DNA from: JBDHWG01 sp046328525
GTDB taxonomy: Bacteria; Chloroflexota; Anaerolineae; Epilineales; JAHCIE01
Direction of reading: 5' to 3'
NCBI GenBank assembly: GCA_046328525.1
Contig: JAXLWK010000012.1
Location: forward strand, 121,898 to 185,897
DNA length: 64,000 nt
In this document: in pieces, positions 33,027 through 41,017 of the stretch
Layout of the letters: each line of letters starts with the position of its first letter
How positions within the stretch are numbered: the first letter of the stretch is position 1
Notes under the pieces: generated by a model
Told to the model about the DNA's origin: nothing
The model's database searches: none
What the model saw: the letters and a program-made list of their open reading frames with translations, nothing else
Translations under genes and position numbers: made by a program

Positions 33027-35813
33027 ATGGCAAACCTAATTCCTCTGGTGTTCCTGCTCCCGCTGCTGGGCGTCGTCCTCAACGGGTTCTTCGGCTATCG
33101 CATAGGACGGCGCGCGGTTTCGATCATCGGCCCCGGCGTGGTCGGCCTGTCGTTCCTCCTGTCATGCGTGATCGTCTACAGTCTCGCGCAGATACCGAAC
33201 CCCGAAGAGCGCGTCTACTCCGTGACGATGTTCGACTGGATCACGGCCGGGTCATTCCGCGTCGCCGCGACGTTCAGCGTAGACGCCCTCTCCGGCCTGA
33301 TGATCCTCATCGTCACCGGCATTGGCTTCCTCATCCACGTTTACTCGACGGGGTACATGCAGGATGACGGTCGGCGCCCGCACTTCGCCCTTCCCATTCC
33401 CGACAACCAGTACGATGTGGACGAAAGCGCCTTCGCGCGCTTCTTCACCTACCTCAACCTCTTTGTCTTCTCGATGCTTATCCTGGTGATGGGCGCGAAC
33501 TTCCTGCTCCTGTTTGTTGGGTGGGAGCTGGTGGGCCTGTGCTCGTACCTGCTGATTAGCTTCTGGTACACGGAGACGGCCAACGCCGACGCCGGCCGCA
33601 AGGCGTTCGTCGTCAACCGCATCGGCGACTTCGGCTTCGCCCTGGGCATCATGGCGATCTTCGCCGTGTTCGGCACCCTGAACTACACCGAGGTGTTCGA
33701 GCGCGCCCCCGAAGTGCTGCCCTACGGTGGCGTCGTCGTGACGGCCATCACGCTCCTCCTGTTCGTCGGCGCGGTCGGCAAGTCGGCGCAGATACCGTTG
33801 TTCGTCTGGCTGCCCGACGCCATGGCCGGCCCGACGCCCGTCTCCGCGCTCATCCATGCCGCCACGATGGTCACGGCCGGCGTGTACATGATTACCCGCG
33901 CCAACGTGTTGTACACCCTCGCGCCGACGACTCAGGCGGTCGTGGCGACGGTGGGCATTGCCACGGCGGTCGTCGCCGGTTTCATCGCCATCACCCAGGT
34001 GGACATCAAGCGCGTCCTGGCCTACTCGACGGTCAGCCAGCTCGGCCTCATGGTACTGGGTGTCGGCGTCGGCGGCTATATCGCGGGCATGTTCCACCTC
34101 TTTACCCACGCCTTCTTCAAGGCCCTGCTCTTCCTCGCGGCCGGCGCAGTCATGCACGCCCTCGTCAGCGCGGAGAACCCGCACGGTGAACAGGACATGC
34201 GCCGCATGGGCGGCCTGCGCCGCTACATTCCCTGGACGTCCACGACATTCATTATTGGCGCCGTCGCCCTGGCCGCCGTCTTCCCACTGTCCGGCTTCTG
34301 GAGCAAGGACGAGATTCTGCACGACGCTTTCGCGCGCGGTGGCTACTTCTTCTTCCTGGGCCTGTTCGGCCTGGTGGTGACGGCGTTCACCGCGTTCTAC
34401 TCTATGCGCCAGGTGGGCATGGTGTTCTTCGGGCCAGAGCATTGGCGCGAGAAGCCAACCGAGCCGCCCGCCGACCATAGCGCCCCCGGCGCTGCTCCGG
34501 CGGCGGCGGTCGCGGCTGTGGCTGCCGCGCCTGCGCCGACGGCGGCGCCCCCGCCCGCCGCGCCTGCGCCCTCGGCCCCCACCGAGCCTGCGCCCGGCGA
34601 GAAGCCGAAGCGCCCGCGCCCCGGCCAGGCGGCTGCGCCAGCGGCCGCGGCCCCGGCTCAGCCGGCCGCGCCCGGCGAGAAGCCGAAGCGCCCGCGCCCC
34701 GGCGGAGCCTTCAGCGCGGCTCCGTCCGCGACGCCGTCGGCGAGCGAGGCGGTCCCGCCGCCCGCCGCCGAGACACCGGCGGCAGAGACACCCGCCGCTG
34801 AGACGCCGAGCGCCGCGCCGGCCGAGAAACCGAAGCGCCCGCGCCCCGGCGGAGCCTTCAGCGCGGCCCCGGCTGCCACGTCGTCGGCGAGCGAGGCGGT
34901 CCCGCCGCCCGCCGCCGAGACACCGGCGGCAGAGACACCCGCCGCTGAGACGCCGAGCGCTGCGCCGTCCGAGAAGCCGAAGCGCCCGCGCCCCGGCCAG
35001 GGTGCGCCGACGCCGGTGACCCCGTCCGTGAGCGAGCCACCCGCCGCTGAGACCCCGGCCGCGGATGCGGCCGCCGGTGAGAAGCCACGGCGCCCTCGCC
35101 CCGGCCAGGCCCCGGCCGCCCCCGCAGTCGCCGCCGGCGCAGCCGCTGCCGCCGCAACACCGGCGCCCGAGAGCGTCGCCGCCGTTGAGACGCACGCACC
35201 GGCCGGTGGGGCACACGAGGCGCACGCCGAGCACGACGACCACCACGGCCAGCCCCACGAGTCGCCGCGAAACATGGTCGGCCCGCTGGTCATTCTGGCG
35301 ATTGGCGCGGCCATCGCCGGTTTCGCCGGCTCGGCGCTCGAGCACTGGCTCGAACCTGTGATCGCCACGCCGCCGATTCCGCCGCCTACCGTCTTTGAAA
35401 TCGCGCCGATTGTCACGATCATCCTGAGTCAGATCATCGTGATCCCATCGGCCTTGCTCGCCATGTCCATGTACAACGTGCCGCTGTTCGGCCTCCGGCT
35501 GCCGCAAGTGACGACGCCCGAAGCCATGGGCGCGCGCTTCCAGCGCCTGTACCGCTGGTCGCTGGCGAAGCTGTACTGGGACGAAGCGTACCACAAGGCG
35601 TTTGTCGCGCCCTTCGTGGCCGCCGCGGCGTGGCTCGCCGTGCGCTTCGACCACGGCATCATTGACGGGATTGTCAACGGGGTCGGGCGCGTCACGCTGA
35701 GCTTCGGCAACTGGCTGCGTCGCGGTCAGACGGGCTACGTGAGGAACTACGCGGTGACGATGCTTGCCGGCGTCGTCGTTTTGCTCGTGTGGTTCTTCTT
35801 CGCCCGCCGCTAA
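33027..35813 (+). CDS. nuoL: NADH-quinone oxidoreductase subunit L with a large repetitive insertion
   Basis: This 928-aa antiporter-like subunit is about 300 residues longer than usual. The canonical part (1-473) has 'WELVGLCSYLLISFWY', 'AVGKSAQIPLFVWLPDAMAG' and 'PTPVSALIHAATMVTAGVYM', with the usual Lys/Glu proton-path residues. An insertion of about 270 residues (roughly 477-745) then precedes the conserved 'PHESPRNMVGPLVILAIG'. The insert is Ala/Pro/Glu-rich with five copies of a basic 'EKPKRPRPG' motif (the last 'EKPRRPRPG') and repeats of 'PAAETPAAETPAAETP'; two 48-aa units are near identical. It ends in a His/Asp/Glu-rich stretch. The following helices, including the lateral-helix region, are intact, so the protein should still work. 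Confidence 0.94.
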   Translation: MANLIPLVFLLPLLGVVLNGFFGYRIGRRAVSIIGPGVVGLSFLLSCVIVYSLAQIPNPEERVYSVTMFDWITAGSFRVAATFSVDALSGLMILIVTGIGFLIHVYSTGYMQDDGRRPHFALPIPDNQYDVDESAFARFFTYLNLFVFSMLILVMGANFLLLFVGWELVGLCSYLLISFWYTETANADAGRKAFVVNRIGDFGFALGIMAIFAVFGTLNYTEVFERAPEVLPYGGVVVTAITLLLFVGAVGKSAQIPLFVWLPDAMAGPTPVSALIHAATMVTAGVYMITRANVLYTLAPTTQAVVATVGIATAVVAGFIAITQVDIKRVLAYSTVSQLGLMVLGVGVGGYIAGMFHLFTHAFFKALLFLAAGAVMHALVSAENPHGEQDMRRMGGLRRYIPWTSTTFIIGAVALAAVFPLSGFWSKDEILHDAFARGGYFFFLGLFGLVVTAFTAFYSMRQVGMVFFGPEHWREKPTEPPADHSAPGAAPAAAVAAVAAAPAPTAAPPPAAPAPSAPTEPAPGEKPKRPRPGQAAAPAAAAPAQPAAPGEKPKRPRPGGAFSAAPSATPSASEAVPPPAAETPAAETPAAETPSAAPAEKPKRPRPGGAFSAAPAATSSASEAVPPPAAETPAAETPAAETPSAAPSEKPKRPRPGQGAPTPVTPSVSEPPAAETPAADAAAGEKPRRPRPGQAPAAPAVAAGAAAAAATPAPESVAAVETHAPAGGAHEAHAEHDDHHGQPHESPRNMVGPLVILAIGAAIAGFAGSALEHWLEPVIATPPIPPPTVFEIAPIVTIILSQIIVIPSALLAMSMYNVPLFGLRLPQVTTPEAMGARFQRLYRWSLAKLYWDEAYHKAFVAPFVAAAAWLAVRFDHGIIDGIVNGVGRVTLSFGNWLRRGQTGYVRNYAVTMLAGVVVLLVWFFFARR
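34675..34965 (+). repeat. In-frame tandem repeat inside the nuoL insertion
   Basis: Two units of about 145 bp encode EKPKRPRPGGAFSAAP followed by Ser/Ala and (PAAET)n blocks. They are nearly identical at DNA level, with additional diverged EKPKRPRPG copies on both sides. Confidence 0.85.
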
Positions 35814-35832
35814 CACTACTACTGAGGTCGCC

Positions 35833-37347
35833 ATGACCACGTCTAACGTATTCGGCTTCCCGCTGCTAAGCCTGGTGATCTTCATGCCGCTGATCGCGGC
35901 GGTGGGTCTCGCCTTCGTCCCGCGACGCAACGCCAGTGTCATCCGCGGCGCGACGCTGGTGTTCACCATGGTTGTCTTCCTGGTGTCGCTGCTGTTCTAC
36001 GCGGACTTCGACTCGGCGGCGCGCGGCTTCCAGTTCGTGGACCGCATCGCCTGGCTGCCGCAGCTCGGCATCACCTACCTGGTCGGCCTGGACGGCATCA
36101 GCATGCCCCTGGTCATCCTGACGACGCTGCTGACCGTCATCGCCGTGTCGGCGGCGTGGCCGGTGGAGACGCGGATCAAGGAGTTCATGATCGCCATGCT
36201 GGTGCTGGAGACCGGCATGCTTGGGGTGTTCGCCGGCCTGGACCTGTTCGTCTTCTTCGTGTTCTTCGAGGCCGCGCTCATCCCGATGTACCTGCTGATC
36301 GGGGCGTGGGGCGGGCCGCGGCGCATCTACGCGGCGGTCAAGTTCATCATCTACACCATGGCGGGTAGCGCATTCCTGCTCATCGCCATCATCGCCCTGG
36401 CCGTCGTTCACTACTCCCTCACCGGCACACTCACGTTCAGCCTGCTGGAGCTGATTGGGACGCCGGTCGGCGGGACGCTGGGCACGGTGCTCTTCCTGGC
36501 GTTCGCCTTCGCCTTCGCCATCAAAGTCCCGCTGTTCCCGCTGCACACCTGGCTGCCGGACGCCCACGTAGAAGCGCCGACGGCGGGCAGCATCATCCTG
36601 GCGGGCGTCCTGCTGAAGATGGGAACCTACGGCCTGTTGCGCTTCAACCTGACGTTGTTCCCCGACGCGAGCGCGAACCTGGCCTGGCTGATGGCGGCGC
36701 TGGCGGTCATCGGCATCATCTACGGCGCGTGGGTGGCCTTCGCGCAGCGCGACGTCAAGAGCCTGGTCGCCTACTCGTCCATCAGCCACATGGGCTTCAT
36801 CGTCCTGGGCATCTTCGCCCTGCGCGACGTGGGCATCCAGGGCGCTGTGCTGTACATGGTCAACCACGGCATCAGCACCGGCGCGTTGTTCTTGCTTGTC
36901 GGCTACATCTACGAGCGCCGCCACACCCGTAACCTGGACGCCTTCGGCGGCTTGTGGAAGATCATGCCGCTGTACGGCGTCTTGTTCATCATCACGACCT
37001 TCGCGTCGGCGGGTCTGCCGGGCCTGAACGGCTTCGTGGGCGAGTTCCTGACGATGCAGGGCGCGTTCCTGCACAGCCCGCTGTGGGCGGTGCTGGCGGC
37101 GCTGGGCGTCATACTGAGCGCGATCTACCTGTTGCGGATGTTCCAGGGCATGTTCTTCGGGCCAGTTACCCACGAGGAGAACCGCCACCTGGCGCCACTG
37201 TCGAGCCGCGAGGTGCTGACGGCGCTGCCGCTGATTATCGCCATGTTCGTCCTGGGCATCTTCCCCAACCTGGTACTGGGGCCGATGCAGGTGAGCGTGG
37301 CCCAGGTGCTGGATATTGTGGGGCGGGCCGTGGCGTTGGCGCACTAA
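35833..37347 (+). CDS. nuoM: NADH-quinone oxidoreductase subunit M
   Basis: This 504-aa antiporter-like subunit pumps protons in the membrane arm. 'MLGVFAGLDLFVFFVFFEAA' with the conserved TM5 Glu, 'AFAIKVPLFPLHTWLPDAHV' with the TM7 Lys and 'PTAGSIILAGVLLKMGTYG' identify NuoM. The start at 35833 has GAGG upstream; the longer open frame overlaps nuoL. Its stop overlaps the start of the next gene (TAATG at 37345-37349), coupling it to a DinB-like protein and not directly to nuoN. Confidence 0.96.
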   Translation: MTTSNVFGFPLLSLVIFMPLIAAVGLAFVPRRNASVIRGATLVFTMVVFLVSLLFYADFDSAARGFQFVDRIAWLPQLGITYLVGLDGISMPLVILTTLLTVIAVSAAWPVETRIKEFMIAMLVLETGMLGVFAGLDLFVFFVFFEAALIPMYLLIGAWGGPRRIYAAVKFIIYTMAGSAFLLIAIIALAVVHYSLTGTLTFSLLELIGTPVGGTLGTVLFLAFAFAFAIKVPLFPLHTWLPDAHVEAPTAGSIILAGVLLKMGTYGLLRFNLTLFPDASANLAWLMAALAVIGIIYGAWVAFAQRDVKSLVAYSSISHMGFIVLGIFALRDVGIQGAVLYMVNHGISTGALFLLVGYIYERRHTRNLDAFGGLWKIMPLYGVLFIITTFASAGLPGLNGFVGEFLTMQGAFLHSPLWAVLAALGVILSAIYLLRMFQGMFFGPVTHEENRHLAPLSSREVLTALPLIIAMFVLGIFPNLVLGPMQVSVAQVLDIVGRAVALAH

Positions 37348-37868
37348 TGCTGGCGAAGGGTATGCTGGAGATTGACGGCAGCGGTGGCGGCGACCCGCGC
37401 GATCTGATGGCGCGGCTGAACGCGGCGCGGGCCGAGCTTAGGGCCGCTATCGCCGGCCTGACGCCGGTGCAGATGGACACAGGCCAGGTCCTGCCCGGCT
37501 ACACCGCCAAGGACCTGCTCGGCATCATCGCGGCGTGGGACCATGAGGCGCTGGCGGCGCTGGAGGCGTTTGGCTACGGCGACACGCGCTACCGCGTCGA
37601 GATCGGCAACATCGCCGAGTGGAACGCCCAGGCGCGCGACAGGCGCCGCCCCCTCGCGCCGATGCAGGTGCAGATGGACTGTCTGATGGTGCGCGGCGAG
37701 ATTGTCTCGCTGTTAACGCTGATGCCGCCGCACCTCTTCGACCAGGAAATCGAATACCCGTGGGATGAGCGCGGAACGGTGCGCCACCTCGTCGAGGCGA
37801 CGATGATTGCGAATGACCGGCAGAACGCGGCGGCGATCCGCGAGTGGCGGCGGCGGGAGGGTCTGTGA
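37347..37868 (+). CDS. DinB/ClbS-like four-helix protein, first of two
   Basis: This 173-aa protein has the DinB-superfamily look: 'LMARLNAARAELRAAIAGLT', 'PGYTAKDLLGIIAAWDHEAL' with the His-containing helix, 'AEWNAQ' and 'GTVRHLVEATMIANDRQNAA'. It most resembles ClbS/DfsB or mycothiol/bacillithiol-dependent DinB members. The usual three metal-binding His residues are not all present, so catalysis is doubtful. Its ATG overlaps the nuoM stop and its stop overlaps the next GTG, so it is made together with complex I. The function is unknown; a thiol-transfer or protective role is only a guess from the fold. Confidence 0.65.
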   Translation: MLAKGMLEIDGSGGGDPRDLMARLNAARAELRAAIAGLTPVQMDTGQVLPGYTAKDLLGIIAAWDHEALAALEAFGYGDTRYRVEIGNIAEWNAQARDRRRPLAPMQVQMDCLMVRGEIVSLLTLMPPHLFDQEIEYPWDERGTVRHLVEATMIANDRQNAAAIREWRRREGL

Positions 37869-38314
37869 CGGCAGCGAGCAAGAGCCTGACGGGGGAGCTG
37901 GGCGCGGCGCGCTTGGCCGTGCTGGATGCCCTGCGCCGCCTGCCGGATGACGCCTGGCAGGCCGAGCGGTGGGTCGCGCGTGGGGTGGTGGCGCACCTGG
38001 CCGCGTGGGACGAGATCAGCACCCTGTTCCTGGACGCCGCCGCTGACGGCGCGCCGACGCCGCACCTGGTGACGGATTTCGATGCGTTCAACGCGGGGGC
38101 TGTGGCGGAGGCAGCGCCGCTGTCCGCCGTCCAGGCTGTGCTGCGTTTTCACGCCGCCCGGGCGGCCCTCGTCGCGGCGGTGAGTCGGGTGGATGCGGAC
38201 ATGCGTCTCAAGTTCCCCTGGGGGGAGCAGGGAACAGTGCGCGAGATGGTATTGGGGCTTGTATTCCATGAGCGAGAACACGCGGATGAGCTGGGGTCGG
38301 GCAGCGAGTCCTGA
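37865..38314 (+). CDS. DinB-like four-helix protein, second of two
   Basis: This 149-aa protein starts at a GTG that overlaps the preceding stop (GTGA, 37865-37868) and follows GGGAGGGTCT. 'LGAARLAVLDALRRLPDDAW', 'VARGVVAHLAAWDEISTLFL', 'AVLRFHAARAALVAAVSRVD' and 'GTVREMVLGLVFHEREHADE' match the four helices of DinB/maleylpyruvate isomerase N-terminal-type proteins. The terminal 'FHEREH' may hold metal-binding His residues that the first copy lacks. The pair probably arose by tandem duplication. Function is not known. It is 15 bp upstream of proline dehydrogenase. Confidence 0.65.
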   Translation: MTAASKSLTGELGAARLAVLDALRRLPDDAWQAERWVARGVVAHLAAWDEISTLFLDAAADGAPTPHLVTDFDAFNAGAVAEAAPLSAVQAVLRFHAARAALVAAVSRVDADMRLKFPWGEQGTVREMVLGLVFHEREHADELGSGSES

Positions 38315-38329
38315 CGGGGAACACACGGC

Positions 38330-39262
38330 ATGATGCGCGGGACTTTTCTCTATCTTTCCAACAATCGCGCCCTGCGCGCCTCGGCCGAGAACATCGGCCT
38401 GGCGCAGCGGGCGGCCGGCCGGTTCGTCGCCGGGACGAAGATCAGCGACGCGATCCTGGCGGTGCGCCAGCTCAACCAGCAGGGCATGCTGGCGACCCTC
38501 GATCACCTGGGCGAGGGCGTCGAGAGCGAGGTGGACGCCTACAACGCGGCGCAGGAGTACTTGCAGCTTGTGGACAGTATTCAGGCAGCCGGGTTGCGCT
38601 CGAATGTGAGCCTGAAGCTCACCCATTTTGGGATTGACCTTAACGACGACCTGGCGTACAAGCTGGTTCGGTCCGTGGTCGAGCGCGCCGACGCGTATGG
38701 CAACTTCGTCCGCATGGACATGGAGAACTACCCCTACGTGGACCGGACGCTGAATCTGTACCGGCGGCTGCGCGCCGATGGGCTAGACAACGTCGGCGTG
38801 GTCATCCAATCGTACCTCTACCGCAGCCAGGACGACATTCGTAGCCTGGTGGAGATGGGGGCGCGCGTCCGGCTGTGCAAGGGCGCGTACCTTGAGTTGC
38901 CGGAGGTGGCGTTCCCGCGAAAGGCCGACGTGGACGCGAATTACATCGGCCTGGCAAAGATGCTCCTGGCCCCGGACGCGCTGGCGAAGGGCGTGTATCC
39001 CGCCTTTGCCACCCACGACCCGGCCATGATCCAGGCCATTCGGGGCTACGTCGCCGAGAACCGGATCGGGCCGGAGCGCTACGAGTTTCAGATGCTGTAT
39101 GGGGTGCGCCGCGACTTGCAGCGCGAGTTGGTGCAGCAGGGCTATCGCGTGCGCATCTACGTTCCGTTTGGTCGCGAGTGGTACCCGTATTTCATGCGCC
39201 GCCTGGCCGAACGCCCGGCGAATGTGATGTTCATTTTGCGCAACGTCGTTGCGGACCGCTAA
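38330..39262 (+). CDS. Proline dehydrogenase
   Basis: This 310-aa monofunctional FAD enzyme oxidises proline to pyrroline-5-carboxylate and gives electrons to quinone at the membrane surface. Family landmarks are 'ATLDHLGEGV', 'NVSLKLTHFGIDL', 'VRMDMENYPYVDRTLNLYRR', 'RLCKGAYLE', 'FATHDPAMI', 'YEFQMLYGVRRDLQRELV' and 'VRIYVPFGREWYPYFMRRLA' with the Arg pair that binds proline carboxylate. It resembles the short PRODH of Thermus and Bacillus, without a P5C dehydrogenase domain. Location between nuoM and nuoN is odd: it places a second quinone-reducing dehydrogenase in the complex I transcript. No P5C dehydrogenase gene is in the window. Confidence 0.94.
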   Translation: MMRGTFLYLSNNRALRASAENIGLAQRAAGRFVAGTKISDAILAVRQLNQQGMLATLDHLGEGVESEVDAYNAAQEYLQLVDSIQAAGLRSNVSLKLTHFGIDLNDDLAYKLVRSVVERADAYGNFVRMDMENYPYVDRTLNLYRRLRADGLDNVGVVIQSYLYRSQDDIRSLVEMGARVRLCKGAYLELPEVAFPRKADVDANYIGLAKMLLAPDALAKGVYPAFATHDPAMIQAIRGYVAENRIGPERYEFQMLYGVRRDLQRELVQQGYRVRIYVPFGREWYPYFMRRLAERPANVMFILRNVVADR

Positions 39263-39328
39263 TTCTTTTCGTGCTGGCGCGTCGGCCTCGCCTGTTTTCG
39301 TCGCCGACGCCCAGCCAAAGGGTCGCCT

Positions 39329-40807
39329 ATGTTTACTGTGACAATGCCCACCGATGCCAGCGTTCTACCGCTCCTGCCGTCGGCCCTCGTTGCCGCGACG
39401 GCGATCGTGGTGATTCTGGCCGACATCTTCCTGCTGGACGCGCAGCGGAAGCACTGGACGGCGTGGATCGCGCTCGTCGGCCTCGCCTTTGCCGGACTGG
39501 TGACTCTCGCCATCTACGGCGGCCTCGGCCACGCCTCGATCCCTTCCTTCGGCGGCTTCCTCATCCTGGATGATTTCGCCCTCTTCGTGGATATCCTGGT
39601 GATCGTCGTCACGATCGTCGCCGTCCTGATGTCGGCTGAGTACCTGGTCGAGCAGGGGATCGAGCACGCCGAGTTCTACGTCCTCATGCTGTTCGCGGCG
39701 TCGGCGATGATGCTCATGGGAACGAGCGCCGAGCTGATTACGCTATGGGTGTGCCTGGAGACGTTCTCCATCGCGCTCTACGTCCTGGCGGCATACGCGC
39801 GTCCCAAGGTCGAGAGCGAGGAAGCGGGGCTGAAATACTTCTTCCTCGGCGCGTTCGCCGGCGCGTTCCTGCTCTACGGCATTGCCCTGCTGTACGCAGG
39901 CGCCGGCACGACGACGCTGGCGGGCATCGGGCGCTTCGTCCAGGCGAACGGCACGGCGGCGCTGGGCAACGCTCTGTTGCTCCTAGGGCTCGGCCTTGTG
40001 CTCGTCGGCCTGAGCTTCAAAGCGGCGTTTGTCCCGTTCCACCAGTGGACCCCCGATGTGTACGAGGGCGCGCCGACGGCGGTGACGGCGTTCATGGCAA
40101 CGGCCACGAAGGCCGCCGCGTTCGCCGCGCTCTTGCGTATCCTGCTCGTCGCCTTCCCTGGCCCCCTTGCGCCGACGTGGACCGTCGCCCTGGCGATCAT
40201 CGCCGCGCTGACGATGCTCGGTGGCAACCTCATGGCGCTCGCCCAGAACAACATCAAGCGTATGCTGGCCTACTCGTCCATCGCCCAGGCAGGCTATGTC
40301 CTGGTCGCGGTCGTCGCGGGCGCGAGCAACGCGGCGATGTTCTACCTGCTGGCCTACGCCATGATGACCCTCGGCGCGTTCGCCGTCATCATCTCGCTGA
40401 ACAACTATGGCTCGGAGATGCTGGACATTGACAGCTACGCCGGCCTCGCGGGCCGCGCCCCCGGCCGCGCCCTGGCGCTGGCGCTGTTCATGTTCGCCCT
40501 GACGGGCTTCCCGCCGCTGGCCGGCTTCGTCGGGAAGTGGTTCATCTTCAGCTCGGCCGTCGCGACGGGGTGGACGTGGCTGGCCCTGATTGGGGCGCTC
40601 GCCAGCGTCATCTCGGCAGGCTACTACCTGCGCATCGTGGTGCTGATGTACATGCGCCCGGCGCCGGCCGAGACGCAGCCCTTGGGCAGCCCGACGGGCG
40701 GCGCGGCGTGGGCGATGGGCATCACCGTCGTGGCCGTGCTGTTGCTGGGCGTGTTTGCCTCGCCCATCCTGAACATGGCCCAGTCCACGCTGCTGGCGTT
40801 ACGGTGA
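39329..40807 (+). CDS. nuoN: NADH-quinone oxidoreductase subunit N
   Basis: This 492-aa subunit is the third antiporter-like protein of the membrane arm. 'MLMGTSAELITLWVCLETFS' with the TM5 Glu, 'KVESEEAGLKYFFLGAFAGA', 'LSFKAAFVPFHQWTPDVYEG' with the TM7 Lys and 'APTAVTAFMATATKAAAFAA' are all standard. It is separated from nuoM by three genes but follows proline dehydrogenase by 66 bp on the same strand. A stem-loop with a T-rich tail lies 34 bp after the stop and probably ends the nuo transcript. Confidence 0.96.
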   Translation: MFTVTMPTDASVLPLLPSALVAATAIVVILADIFLLDAQRKHWTAWIALVGLAFAGLVTLAIYGGLGHASIPSFGGFLILDDFALFVDILVIVVTIVAVLMSAEYLVEQGIEHAEFYVLMLFAASAMMLMGTSAELITLWVCLETFSIALYVLAAYARPKVESEEAGLKYFFLGAFAGAFLLYGIALLYAGAGTTTLAGIGRFVQANGTAALGNALLLLGLGLVLVGLSFKAAFVPFHQWTPDVYEGAPTAVTAFMATATKAAAFAALLRILLVAFPGPLAPTWTVALAIIAALTMLGGNLMALAQNNIKRMLAYSSIAQAGYVLVAVVAGASNAAMFYLLAYAMMTLGAFAVIISLNNYGSEMLDIDSYAGLAGRAPGRALALALFMFALTGFPPLAGFVGKWFIFSSAVATGWTWLALIGALASVISAGYYLRIVVLMYMRPAPAETQPLGSPTGGAAWAMGITVVAVLLLGVFASPILNMAQSTLLALR

Positions 40808-40840
40808 ACAGGGTGTCGGGAGCGTGATGAATGGCACGTA

Positions 40841-40884
40841 GAGGCGCGGTTCTGGCGGTTGCCAGCCGCGCCTCGTTTGTTGTG
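40841..40884 (+). terminator. Probable terminator of the nuo locus
   Basis: The stem is GAGGCGCGG (40841-40849) with CCGCGCCTC (40866-40874), extended by an inner CTGGC/GCCAG pair, and followed by GTTTGTTGTG. The stem is strong, but the T-run is interrupted. Confidence 0.6.
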
Positions 40885-40922
40885 CGTGAAGAAATCCGCC
40901 GCTCGCGTGGCCGTTTAGCCAC

Positions 40923-40951
40923 TTGTAACGCGCCGCGCTATGTTGTATCAT
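40923..40951 (+). promoter_or_regulatory. Candidate promoter of the HdrD/GlpC-like gene
   Basis: TTGTAA (40923-40928), a 17-bp spacer and TATCAT (40946-40951), about 65 bp upstream of the GTG start. Confidence 0.5.
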
Positions 40952-41017
40952 AGGGAACGTACCTCCCCTCACCGCGAGGGCAGGGAGGCGTCGTCATAAT
41001 CCTAGAAGGAGTTCCTC

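Noticed and set aside
33252..35969. A 905-codon antisense frame opposite nuoL
   Set aside because: It mirrors the repetitive Ala/Pro insertion as Arg/Gly repeats and crosses the nuoL-nuoM junction; no recognisable protein.
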